Shown here piece after piece: positions 42,519 through 50,900 of a stretch of 64,000 bases of DNA. Position numbers and translations under genes: made by a program. Source of the stretch: Pseudodonghicola xiamenensis DSM 18339 (GTDB lineage: Bacteria > Pseudomonadota > Alphaproteobacteria > Rhodobacterales > Rhodobacteraceae); assembly GCF_000429365.1 (NCBI RefSeq), contig NZ_AUBS01000010.1, forward strand, positions 49,491 to 113,490, read 5' to 3'. The notes beneath the pieces were generated by a model. It ran no database searches. It worked only from the letters and a program-made list of their open reading frames with translations, and was not told the DNA's origin. How positions within the stretch are numbered: position 1 is the stretch's first letter; every line of letters starts with the position of its first letter.

Positions 42519-43047
42519 CCAGATGTTCGGGGAACCACCACGTGAGTGTGGTGGCATGGCCGTACGTCTGGTTCACCGAATCTGTCCGGGTCAGGGACGG
42601 CGAAGCCGCCGGCATGCCGGGCGCAAAAGTTTTCCGGGCGCATCGCCCACCACAGGCGCGTCATCGAACACTGGACAGCCCTCTTCACCCCCGCCGGCCT
42701 CGCCGAAAAGTTTTGCGATCCTTGAGGCGGGCTGATTTGGGGGCCATCCGGAGGATATGCTTCCGCACTCATGTGTGTGTGTTTTGACGGTAGGTTTGCC
42801 CGACCCGAGCAGGCAAAGGGCGCGACCGGACGCGGGAGACGGATGGAGCGGCAGGATCGTTTTGGCCTCGGGCCAAAACAGACCGGAGCGCAGTCCGGCG
42901 GAGCGGCCGGGGAGCGACGCGCTCGCGAGACGGGCAAACCGGGACGCCGGGTGCTACGCCGCGGTGAGGCCGCATGGCCGAATGCGCGACGGACCGAAGG
43001 GCCGTTCTCCCCTGTGACACGCGCAGCCGAGCGGGGGAGGCCGTCAG
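42519..43047 (-). repeat. 530-bp leader repeat, copy B
   Basis: Second copy of the repeat at 40991-41518, beginning ten bases upstream of the DUF2493 start codon. The hairpin GTTTTGGC/GCCAAAAC (42859-42879) is kept while its loop differs (CTCGG versus CCAAA). The outer stem GGTTTGCCCG (42793-42802) with CGGGCAAACC (42931-42940) is identical to copy A, while the inner extension is weaker. Both copies also hold GCAAAAGTTTTC and its inverse GAAAAGTTTTGC about 70 bases apart. Confidence 0.85.
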
Positions 43048-43137
43048 GCAGTGGGTACTTCGGGCCAATTGATGCGATAAGGGTCTGAGTGTGATACGCC
43101 CGGTAGAGTGTGGACCCAGCTGCAGAGGAGGCGGAAA

Positions 43138-43527
43138 TTGAAATATCTGATCCCGATCGTCGTGATCCTGCTGACATCACCAGCCATCGCGCAGGTGCAG
43201 ATCCGGGACGCGGACACCATCGTCGTCTCCGGCACACCTGTGCGTCTGAATGGCGTCGATGCGCCCGAACTCGGGACACGGGCGGGCCAGGACGCCAGGC
43301 GCTGGATGGTGAACTATCTCCATGGCCGTTCGATAGAATGCGAACTCAACGGCGAGCGGACCCATGACCGATGGGTGGGCATTTGTTACGCCGATGGTGA
43401 GGACATCGGCGCCGCGCTGATCGCGGCCGGTCACGCGCTCGACTGTCGGAGATATTCCGAGGGTAGGTATGCCCATCTTGAGACGCCGGCGGCACGGTCG
43501 CGGACAAGGCGGGCAAGTTACTGCTAG
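43138..43527 (+). CDS. Exported thermonuclease (SNase)-like protein
   Basis: A 129-residue protein with signal peptide (MKYLIPIVVILLTSPAIAQ) and an SNase fold: VQIRDADTIVVSGTPVRLNG, VDAPELGTRAGQDARRW, then WVGICYADGEDIGAALIAAG and a DCRRYSEGRYAHLE tail. The metal-site D-A-D-T and D-A-P-E motifs are visible. TTG 43138 with GAGGAGGCGGAAA upstream is a much better start than GTG 43108. It points away from the repeat B/DUF2493 transcription unit. Possibly a periplasmic nuclease carried as element cargo. Confidence 0.8.
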   Translation: MKYLIPIVVILLTSPAIAQVQIRDADTIVVSGTPVRLNGVDAPELGTRAGQDARRWMVNYLHGRSIECELNGERTHDRWVGICYADGEDIGAALIAAGHALDCRRYSEGRYAHLETPAARSRTRRASYC

Positions 43528-43752
43528 CCATACGACTGACAGGGTGTCGAATGTCGAGGGAAAGCGACTCGAACTCTCGCGTTTTCTGAGATCTGTCGGG
43601 AAGATGTGTCGCGCAACCTCGACTCTACCGCCAAGCATTTCCAACCCAGACCGGACCTTGGGTGCGATCTACACGAAGGTAGGCAGAGCGGTCGTTGATG
43701 TTGTTCCGGACGATGTCCGCTCTGGTGATCTCGTGTCTGTCGGGTGCTTCAA

Positions 43753-44256
43753 TCAAACGATTTGGAAAGTTCCCGTGTCTTTGAACGACTGCCAGTGCGA
43801 AAAAGTAGGGTACTCGGTCGCGACGAAACTATCGCGATCAATTTCCTCGTAGCGAACAAACCTGATTTTTGATACCTCGGCTCCGTCAGGTGCATAGTCG
43901 GAGTTTGCAAGATAGCCATGCGCAAGCAGAGAGATGTTTTGCAGTTGGTCCCCATTGGGATAAGTGTGCTGCTCAATGTTTGGGTCTGACGACAAGCCGA
44001 ATGGTGTTACCCGCTCCAAAGACGCATTTGCTTCTTCCATAGCTTCGCGAAAAACAACATCCATCAAGGACTCTCCAAGTTCCATCGAACCGCCCGGTAG
44101 CCCCCAGTGACCGCTGTCTGTCCGCTTGATGATCAAGAACCTGCCCATGTCATCTTCGATCAAGACACGCGCACCGACTGCCAAGAGCCGCCTGTTTCCA
44201 ACCAAGGCGCGCAATTGCCCCAAATAGCTCTCGGAAAACTGCAATGAAAACTCCAT
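43753..44256 (-). CDS. NUDIX hydrolase
   Basis: A 167-residue Nudix protein. The Nudix box GGSMELGESLMDVVFREA followed by MEEANA fits GX5EX7REUXEEXGU, around residues 75-97. N-terminal flank: VGARVLIEDDMGRFLIIKRT. The C-terminal part (LGYL...VRYEEIDRDSF) is typical of ADP-ribose or sugar-nucleotide Nudix enzymes; substrate unknown. ATG 44256 is chosen; an upstream GTG adds 17 unlikely residues. GC content and codon use look lower than in neighbours, suggesting separate acquisition as cargo. Confidence 0.85.
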   Translation of the reverse strand: MEFSLQFSESYLGQLRALVGNRRLLAVGARVLIEDDMGRFLIIKRTDSGHWGLPGGSMELGESLMDVVFREAMEEANASLERVTPFGLSSDPNIEQHTYPNGDQLQNISLLAHGYLANSDYAPDGAEVSKIRFVRYEEIDRDSFVATEYPTFSHWQSFKDTGTFQIV

Positions 44257-44479
44257 CTTGAAACAAAGACAATATGAGAACACGAACAGGCCTCGCCTTG
44301 CCGACATTCGTATAGGTGGCAGTGTTGGTCAAGAAGGGCTCAATCCGAACCTTCGCCGCACGCTGCATGAACGGCAGCTTCAATTTGCTACATGCGGTCT
44401 GGGTCAGAGACATGACAGGAAAATCGGTCTTGCCTGACATCCGACGCAAGGGCGCATCGCAAGGTGCTTCAACGCTGGC

Positions 44480-44986
44480 CTAGTCGGACATCATCCCTGC
44501 CGCCCGCATACTGAAGGCGTTCTTCTCCCGCCCGAAACCGACGATGATGTGATCGTGGACAACAATCTCCATCACCTTGCAGGCCTCCACGATCTTTCGG
44601 GTGAGATCGATGTCGGTCTGGCTCGGTTGGGGATCGCCGGAGGGGTGGTTGTGGCAGAGGATGAGAGCGGAGGCGTCGAGAACCAGGGCGGAGCGGAGCA
44701 CCTCGCTGACATAGACCGGCACATGATCGATGCTGCCACGTGTCATGACCCTGTCGCGGATCAGCCTGTTCTTCCGGTCCAGAAGCAGCACCCGAAACAC
44801 CTCGACCCGTTCATGAACGGCGTTGAGAGCCAGGTAATCGGTCAGCATGGCCCAGGACTGCAGTGCAACGGTCGAGCGGGCATGCCTGCGCAGGATGGTG
44901 CGGGCGGCGTCGAGGGTCGCGATCTCGGTTTCGGAGAAACCGGATGCGCCTCGTTCGGAGATCTCTTTGGGGTCATGCTGTATCAT
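44480..44986 (-). CDS. radC: RadC-like JAB domain protein
   Basis: A 168-residue RadC/JAMM protein. The metal motif is LILCHNHPSGDPQPSQTDID (H-x-H-P-x-G-x7-D), with MTRGSIDHVPVYVSEVLRSA before it and MEIVVHDHIIVGFG after. It lacks the N-terminal helix-hairpin-helix of full-length chromosomal RadC, as in many mobile-element copies. Function in DNA metabolism is unproven. A free-standing gene on the minus strand. Confidence 0.88.
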   Translation of the reverse strand: MIQHDPKEISERGASGFSETEIATLDAARTILRRHARSTVALQSWAMLTDYLALNAVHERVEVFRVLLLDRKNRLIRDRVMTRGSIDHVPVYVSEVLRSALVLDASALILCHNHPSGDPQPSQTDIDLTRKIVEACKVMEIVVHDHIIVGFGREKNAFSMRAAGMMSD

Positions 44987-45027
44987 GTCGTTTCCAATCG
45001 TTTGGGGGGTGTCGCGGAGGGCGCTGC

Positions 45028-45258
45028 TCAGATCATGCCTGCGATGACGAGGCCGGATTTCATGGAAGGGCGACCGCAGGCCTCACAGAAGCCGGCGCGC
45101 TGGTCGGGTTCGAGATCGGCGGTGTGATCGCAATCGGGCGCCATGCAGATCGCGGGTACGACGCCGCCCTGCGCATAGTCCTCCAGGAAGTCCACGATCT
45201 CGGTGTAGCCTTCCGTCTCGGCGAGCGTGACCAGCTTGGGATGGATGAGATTGAACAT
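45028..45258 (-). CDS. Small zinc-finger-like protein
   Basis: A 76-residue protein (MFNLIHPKLVTLAETEGYTE). Two Cys pairs, CMAPDCDHTADLEP and FCEACGRPSMKSGLVI, predict a zinc ribbon. Similar small acidic zinc proteins recur on alphaproteobacterial elements, but I cannot name the family. ATG 45258 has AGTAGGACTAGACGC upstream; longer in-frame extension would read through the terminator at 45292-45321. Confidence 0.6.
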   Translation of the reverse strand: MFNLIHPKLVTLAETEGYTEIVDFLEDYAQGGVVPAICMAPDCDHTADLEPDQRAGFCEACGRPSMKSGLVIAGMI

Positions 45259-45291
45259 GCGTCTAGTCCTACTGATGGGGTGAAACGAAAA

Positions 45292-45321
45292 GAGGGGAGC
45301 CGCATCACTGCGGCTCCCCTC
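45292..45321 (-). terminator. Rho-independent terminator of tandem DUF736 gene
   Basis: GAGGGGAGCCGCA and TGCGGCTCCCCTC form a perfect 13-bp stem with a 4-base loop; on the minus strand it is followed by TTTTCGTTT. It lies between the stop at 45474 and the next start at 45258. Confidence 0.8.
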
Positions 45322-45473
45322 ACGGGACCTGCCTCTTGGGGACAGGAGGCGCGGGCCGGTCGGAGACAGGACCGGCATCGCCCCGTCAGGCCGTTTTGGG
45401 AGGAGGATCAGACCTGCACGGGCGAAAGCGCCCCGGTTGCCCGGGGCGCCAGTTCTGTAGCAGTCGCTACCTG

Positions 45474-46202
45474 TCAGCCGACCAGGGCGAGCCCGGCGTT
45501 GTCCGACCGGTCCTGGCCGGCGCTCTCGACGAAGGGAATGATCGAGAAGGTCTTGCCGCCCCGCTGCTCCTCGTTCTGCACGGCGTTGACCCGCAGATCG
45601 CCGTCGGGCGTGTTGATGAGGAGCGAGACGTAGTCGTTGCCGGTCCGGTTGCTCTTCGCCATCCAGGCCGAACCGACGCGGATCGGATGGCCCTTCGGCG
45701 AGCTGACCTCGATCCGGTAATCGGGATGGGTCTCCTCGGTCTTGAAAGCGTTCTCGATGAGCATGAAGTCGAGGTCGAACATCATGTTGGCGATGTAGCC
45801 GGCGAAGGCGTTGTCGGCATCCATCGCGGTCAGCTCGCCCGAGATCGAGCCGGACTTCATCGCACCGTTCGAGACCAGCGGGATGATCTCGAATTCGTGG
45901 GTCTCTGCTTCGCGGGCTTCCTTGGTCTGCACGGCATTGACCCGGAAGGGTCCAAGGCCGACATCGATCTGCATCGAGATGTAATGGTTACCGGTGGTAT
46001 TGCCGGTCTCGTTCCAGGCCGTGCCGATGCGCACCTTCCGGCCGGATTTGTTCACCGCCGTCACGTCATAGTCCGGGCTCCGTTCGGACATCTTCGTCCG
46101 CGCCTCGAGTGCGATCGCGATATCGAACCGGGTCGAGTGGATCATGCCGGAATAGGCGGTTACTGCGGTCTCGGCGTTTTTCGTCAGGGTTCCTGCGAAC
46201 AT
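45474..46202 (-). CDS. Tandem DUF736-like protein
   Basis: A 242-residue protein made of two related halves. First half (~1-110): SPDYDVTAVNKSGRKVRIG, TAWNETGNTTGNHYISMQID, FRVNAVQTKE. Second half (~114-225): HPDYRIEVSSPKGHPIRVG, SAWMAKSNRTGNDYVSLLIN, LRVNAVQNEE. Each resembles single-domain DUF736 proteins, abundant on conjugative elements and of unknown function. The start has CCCAAGGAGAAGACCCATG. It has its own terminator downstream and an AAAGCCCTCTTT site upstream. Confidence 0.78.
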   Translation of the reverse strand: MFAGTLTKNAETAVTAYSGMIHSTRFDIAIALEARTKMSERSPDYDVTAVNKSGRKVRIGTAWNETGNTTGNHYISMQIDVGLGPFRVNAVQTKEAREAETHEFEIIPLVSNGAMKSGSISGELTAMDADNAFAGYIANMMFDLDFMLIENAFKTEETHPDYRIEVSSPKGHPIRVGSAWMAKSNRTGNDYVSLLINTPDGDLRVNAVQNEEQRGGKTFSIIPFVESAGQDRSDNAGLALVG

Positions 46203-46290
46203 GGGTCTTCTCCTTGGGTTTGCCGCTGCCCGGCACTTGGCCAGAGCACACGGGATTGATTTTCGACCCCTCATGGGATCGCAAAACCAC

Positions 46291-46302
46291 AAAGCCCTCT
46301 TT
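46291..46302. promoter_or_regulatory. AAAGC-type intergenic site 1 (degenerate)
   Basis: AAAGCCCTCTTT, followed by CCTTTC. It is the imperfect member of the AAAGC-NN-GCTTT set, between the genes at 46320 and 46202. Confidence 0.4.
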
Positions 46303-46319
46303 CCTTTCTCTCCCGCCTG

Positions 46320-46598
46320 TCAGCCCGACCCGGCGCCGGAACGGGTGTCAGACGTCGCCCCGCGCACCACCCTCCCCTGCTCTGCCGCTACATCTAGGCG
46401 CGGTTCCAATATGAAGAAGTCGGCCTCGGCCCCGTTCAGCCGTTTGCCACTCCGGTCGGTCAGACCGATGGTGCTTCCGTTCCGCACAAAGGTGATGAGG
46501 TATTGGCCGAGGCCGTCCCGATGCACCCGGTAGCCCTCGTTCACCCAATGGACGGATTTGCCGGCATCCACGGCGAGCTTGATCTCCGCGACGTTCAT
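46320..46598 (-). CDS. Small hypothetical element protein
   Basis: A 92-residue protein (MNVAEIKLAVDAGKSVHWVN, EGYRVHRDGLGQYLITFVRN, GSTIGLTDRSGKRLNGAEADF). It looks like a compact alpha-beta domain with a flexible Gly/Ser/Arg tail. Family not recognised; short proteins of this kind are common in these elements. ATG 46598 with GGAG upstream is preferred to ATG 46610. Confidence 0.6.
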   Translation of the reverse strand: MNVAEIKLAVDAGKSVHWVNEGYRVHRDGLGQYLITFVRNGSTIGLTDRSGKRLNGAEADFFILEPRLDVAAEQGRVVRGATSDTRSGAGSG

Positions 46599-46634
46599 CT
46601 GGATCTCCATTTCAGTGTTGGCGTCGGAAACAAG

Positions 46635-46662
46635 AGAGGCCCGATCCGCGGATCGGGCCTCT
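46635..46662 (-). terminator. Terminator of gene at 46680
   Basis: AGAGGCCCGATCC and GGATCGGGCCTCT form a perfect 13-bp stem with a 2-base loop, 17 bases after the minus-strand stop, followed by CTTGTTTC. Confidence 0.72.
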
Positions 46663-46679
46663 GCACACCCGCATTCGAT

Positions 46680-46961
46680 CTACCAGTCGAAGACCTCGAG
46701 ATAGGGCACCGGCGGGACATCCCGATCGAAGAGAACGTAGTCGCACCCCGCATCCATCGCCAAGGCCATGACGGTCTTGAAGGCGTCACAGTCGACGCCT
46801 TCCGGCATGTCGGCGAGGGTTTCAGGGACGGAGAACAGCCAGCCATACTCGTTCCGCATAGACGGCGATTTGGCGAAGAACCCGTTCTCGATGGCCTGGA
46901 CGGTTTGTTCAGGCAGATGTGCGGTGCTGCAATCGTAGAACCTGCGGACGTTGCGCATCAT
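46680..46961 (-). CDS. DUF5983-like hypothetical protein
   Basis: A 93-residue protein (MMRNVRRFYDCSTAHLPEQT, YGWLFSVPETLADMPEGVDC, then VLFDRDVPPVPYLEVFDW). The D-C-S-T-A-H-L start and P-x-L-x-x-F/Y-D-W end resemble small DUF5983-type proteins, recalled rather than searched. The first codon overlaps the upstream stop at 46958-46960, so it is translated with the next gene. Confidence 0.6.
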   Translation of the reverse strand: MMRNVRRFYDCSTAHLPEQTVQAIENGFFAKSPSMRNEYGWLFSVPETLADMPEGVDCDAFKTVMALAMDAGCDYVLFDRDVPPVPYLEVFDW

Positions 46962-47398
46962 GATCCCCTCGCCTCCATCCAGTCCTTGAGGCCGAGGATC
47001 GTTTTGCCGGTGGCCACCTCGCCCAGCCATGTCGTCCGTGGATCGCCGACGGTATCTTGTGCCTGCCGGTAGATATGCCCGTTGGCCATCCAGGGCTCGG
47101 GCTGGATCCGTCCGAGCCAGTCGGCGAGGCTCGGGATGCGGCCCTGACAGTCTTCGCGGACATGCTGCTCGCCGATCCAGCGGATGGGAATTTCACGCCC
47201 CGCCGCGTTGGTGAGCGAAAGCCCGAAGACCCGTTCGGCCTCGAAGATACCTTGCGTGTGATGGCGCAGAGCACGGTGGGTGAAGATGGCGAGATGCTCC
47301 TTTGAGGCATCGAACCAGTCGTGAACGGCCTGATAGTCGGATGGCGTTCCGCCATACTTCCGGGCGGAACTTTCGGCATGATGGAGGGGATGGGCCAT
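46958..47398 (-). CDS. DUF6915-like hypothetical protein
   Basis: A 146-residue protein (MAHPLHHAESSARKYGGTPS, then VHDWFDASKEHLAIFTHRAL, RHHTQGIFEAERVFG). His-rich helical N-terminal part, C-terminal WLGEVATGKTILGLKDWME. It matches my memory of DUF6915, a mobile-element family of unknown function. ATG 47398 lies just beyond the stop of the gene at 47400-47786; the three genes 46680-47786 form a small operon. Confidence 0.62.
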   Translation of the reverse strand: MAHPLHHAESSARKYGGTPSDYQAVHDWFDASKEHLAIFTHRALRHHTQGIFEAERVFGLSLTNAAGREIPIRWIGEQHVREDCQGRIPSLADWLGRIQPEPWMANGHIYRQAQDTVGDPRTTWLGEVATGKTILGLKDWMEARGS

Positions 47399-47399
47399 G

Positions 47400-47786
47400 T
47401 CACAGGCCCTCATCGAAACTGTGGGAGCATTCAACGTAGCGGTCGGCATGATCGAGGGTGATGCTGTCGGCGATGACATCCCAGGTCAGCGTGCCATAGC
47501 CGCCCTCGTTGTTCTCGAAGCCGGGATGCTGGTGATAGGCGACGGACCAGGCGAAGTCGCCGAGCTTCGTGGAGAGATCGTCGGGGAGCGTAATGCCGAC
47601 CGGCTGCACCGTCACGTCTTCGATATTCCCGGAATCGCCGTAGCCCTCGTATTCGGCGGTGACCTCGGTGATGCCGAGGCCTCGCAATTGCGGGAGCAGC
47701 TCGTTTCGGGTGGCCTTGTTGGCGGCTTCGCGCTCGGCCTGCCATCTTGCCATCGTCTCGGCAAAGGTGGTCTCGGAGTTGGTCAT
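47400..47786 (-). CDS. DUF6878-like hypothetical protein
   Basis: A 128-residue protein (MTNSETTFAETMARWQAERE, then GLGITEVTAEYEGYGDSGNI). It ends TLTWDVIADSITLDHADRYV and ECSHSFDEGL. Acidic, no membrane segment; it resembles DUF6878 by memory. ATG 47786 follows AAGAGGACGAGACCC, the shared start context of this island. First gene of the small operon 47786-46680. Confidence 0.62.
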   Translation of the reverse strand: MTNSETTFAETMARWQAEREAANKATRNELLPQLRGLGITEVTAEYEGYGDSGNIEDVTVQPVGITLPDDLSTKLGDFAWSVAYHQHPGFENNEGGYGTLTWDVIADSITLDHADRYVECSHSFDEGL

Positions 47787-47894
47787 GGGTCTCGTCCTCT
47801 TGTCTGGGATTGGGGAAGGTGCCGAGGGGTCCAGAGACCCGCCACGGCGGCGGAACGCGAGGGGGCAAAGCACCCTTCCACGTTCCCCCGACCG

Positions 47895-47906
47895 AAAGCC
47901 CGCTTT
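47895..47906. promoter_or_regulatory. AAAGC-NN-GCTTT site 2
   Basis: AAAGCCCGCTTT (then TCCTTTC), just below the stop of the large methylase-helicase gene and 109 bases upstream of the start at 47786. Confidence 0.5.
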
Positions 47907-47911
47907 TCCTT

Positions 47912-50900
47912 TCAGGCGGCTCGCTCCGCCGCCGTTTGAGACCCTTCCCCCACAATCCGGGCCAGGATGGCGGCGGTATCGACGCCCTCCCCGTGGGGCA
48001 CGAAGACCCGAAGCTGGAAGGCGATGATCTCGGTGAAACACCCGACCGCCTTCAGACCCTCGATGGCACCCTTATCGGCCCCGTCGATCTCGAGGCGGGC
48101 CGCGCCCGCGACGCGGCGGCGGGTGAGCGTGAGACCCCGGCCCAGATCGACCGGCGCGGTGGACCCGAGTGCGGCCGTCAGCATCTCATGCGAGGTTTTC
48201 GGGGTACCGGCCATGAAGCGGGCTCGCAGTGCTGCGGCGCCGTCCTCGCTGACGGTCCGGCCGATCATGCTTGCCTGCCCCTCCGGCGTAACGCGGTAAA
48301 TGCGCTCGTTGCCCGAGGGGATGTCCTTCCAGATCGGCAGCAGCAGCCCGGTCAGCAGGTAAAGCTTCGTCGTCGTCACCTTGGGCAGGCCATCGGCCTC
48401 CTCGTCCCAAAGGCGGCGGAACTCGGGCTTTTCGATCTCCTCCCAGGCGGAGGCCTGGAACTTCCCTTCCTCGACATAGGTGGACCCGCTCGGCCGGATC
48501 ACCTTACGCATGAGCGTGACGATCTCCTCGTCATACATCTGCATCGGACGCGACGAGATCAGTGCCGCGCGACCCGACGCACAGTTGATCATTGGCAGCT
48601 TGTCGGGGTTCCGGTCCAAAGCTTCTTCTGCCGAGAGCACATGGACTGGGTCGGTCACCTCGAGTCCGACGATCCGTGTCACCGCCCCGGAACGCGGACA
48701 GGTCCAGAGATCCTCCACCGAGACCTGTTCGATCCTCTCGCCACGCAACGTCTCGACGCCGAGATCGAGCGTGCCAGCGGCCCGCGCCCGCTCGGTCTGA
48801 TCGGCGATCCGGCTCATGAACTCGGCGAAGAGCGCGTTCTGCATGTGGATCGGCAGGGCCAGCACCCGGTTGAGGAAGCGCTGGATTGGTGGAAGCTCTT
48901 CGAGCAGCACTCCGTCCTGATCGATCAGCCAGAGCGTGGTCCAATCCGTAAACTGCTCATAGCTCATCGCCCCGGCTCGCCCGGCGGCGAGATCGGCATA
49001 GTAGCCCCGGAGCGCACCTCTGGCGATCGGGCTCTCGAGATTGTCCTCCTCCCGGAACATGCCCTGTGAGCCGGTCTCGCGCTGGCCCTTGGTGAGGGCG
49101 CCCAGCTGATCGAGCCGCCGGGCGATCGTCGAGGTGAAGCGTTTCTCACCGTGCACATCCGAAGTGCAGACCCGGAAGAAGGGTGCTGACACTTGGGCCG
49201 AACGATGCGTGCGGCCTAGCCCCTGGATCGCGGCGTCTGCCCGCCAACCGGGCTCCAGCAGGTAGTGCCGTCGCCGTTTCTGGTTCTTGGCCGTTTGAGC
49301 GGCATGATAGGACCGGCCCGTCCCGCCGGCATCGGAGAAGATCAGGATATCCTTCTCGCCATCCATGAAGGCCCGGGTTTCCGAAGAATTGCTGCTGGCG
49401 GAGCGTTTCTCGATGAAGAGTGCTCCGTCCTGCGACTTCAGGGGGCGGATGGAGCGCCCGGTCACCTCGGCCACGGCCTCATCCCCGAAGGCCCAGAGGA
49501 TCTGGTCGAGCGCCGCGGGGATCGGCGCCAGGGACATCAACTCCATCATTGCCGCATCGCGCAAGGCCTCGGCCTCGCGCGAGACCACCAGGGCGCCATT
49601 CGCATCCCGTAGCGGTTCGGCAACCATGTTCCCGTCGATCTCGACCAGCTTCTGGGCGTGGATCGGGAAAGCCTGTTCGAGGTAAGAGAGCACGTAGTCG
49701 CGGGGCGTCAGCGCACCTTCCACGAGCTCGTCTTCCGGGTCCATCGCCTCGAGCCGCCGCTTCAACAGGCTCTCGCCCGTGGAGACCACCTGGATGACGC
49801 AGGCAAATCCCTCGGCCAAATCATTTTCAATGGCACGGATAACGGTCGGGGCCTTCATGCCCATCAGAAGGTGGTTGAAGAAACGCTGTTTGGTGCTTTC
49901 GAAACGGGACTTGGCCGAGGCCTTGGCGGCGGAGGCGTTGGTCTGGCCGGAGGCATCATTGACGCCGGTCGCGGTCAACGCCGCCTCGAGATTGCGATGG
50001 ATCGTCCGGAACGCGCCCGCATAGGCGTCGTAAATCTCGATCTGGGCGGGTGTCAGCGCATGCTCGAGCACGTCATATTCAACCCCATCGAAACTGAGCG
50101 CCCGCGCAGTGTAGAAGCCGAGCGTCTTCAGATCCCGGGCCACCACCTCCATCGCCGCCACGCCGCCGGCCTCCATCGCCGAGACAAAGCTTTCACGGCT
50201 CGGGAAGGGGTATCCGGGGCCCTGGCCCCAGAGACCGAGCCGGGAGGCATAGGCCAGGTTCTGCACGCTGGTGGCGCCCGTTGCCGAGACATAGAAGACC
50301 CGGGCACGAGGTGCGGCGAGCTGCAGGCGCAGTCCGGCGAGACCCTGCTGGGAAGGCTTCGCCCCCCTGCCCGCGTCGGACCCGGCCGCATTCTGCATGG
50401 CATGGGCCTCGTCAAAAGCCAGTATGCCGTCGAACGTGTCACCCATCCAGTCGAGAACCTGGCTGAGCCGGGTCGTCCCGCATTTGCCCGCCGAGCGCAG
50501 CGTTGCATAGGTCACGAAAAGGATGCCGTCGCCCATCGAAATGGGCTGATCTGGCTTCCATTTGGAGAGCGGCTGGATGTCGGCGGGCGAGCCGCCGAGG
50601 TCGGTCCAATCGCGGATCGCGTCCTCGATGAGCGTGGCGGACTTGGAAATCCAGACCGCCTTGCGGCGCCCCGCGAGCCAGTTCACCAGGATGAGCCCGG
50701 CGCATTCGCGGCCCTTGCCGCAGCCGGTGCCGTCGCCGAGGAAATACCCGAGGCGATAGGCGAGGGCCTCCGGATCATCGTCGGAGCGGGTCATCCGAGT
50801 CTGGTCCTCGTCGATGGTGAATTTCCCCGGCAGGTCACGCGCGTGGGCATCATTCGCCATGAGGATGGTCTCGAGTTGGGCCTCTGAGAGATGACCCCCC

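Noticed and set aside
40981..43050. CRISPR array
   Set aside because: The repeated sequence is two copies of about 530 bp, not short repeats with spacers, and no cas genes are in the window.
41444..43068. Open frames inside the 530-bp leader repeats
   Set aside because: Both copies hold frames with similar-looking products, but single-base indels between copies (for example near 41290 versus 42820) shift all frames, and stems rather than codons are conserved.
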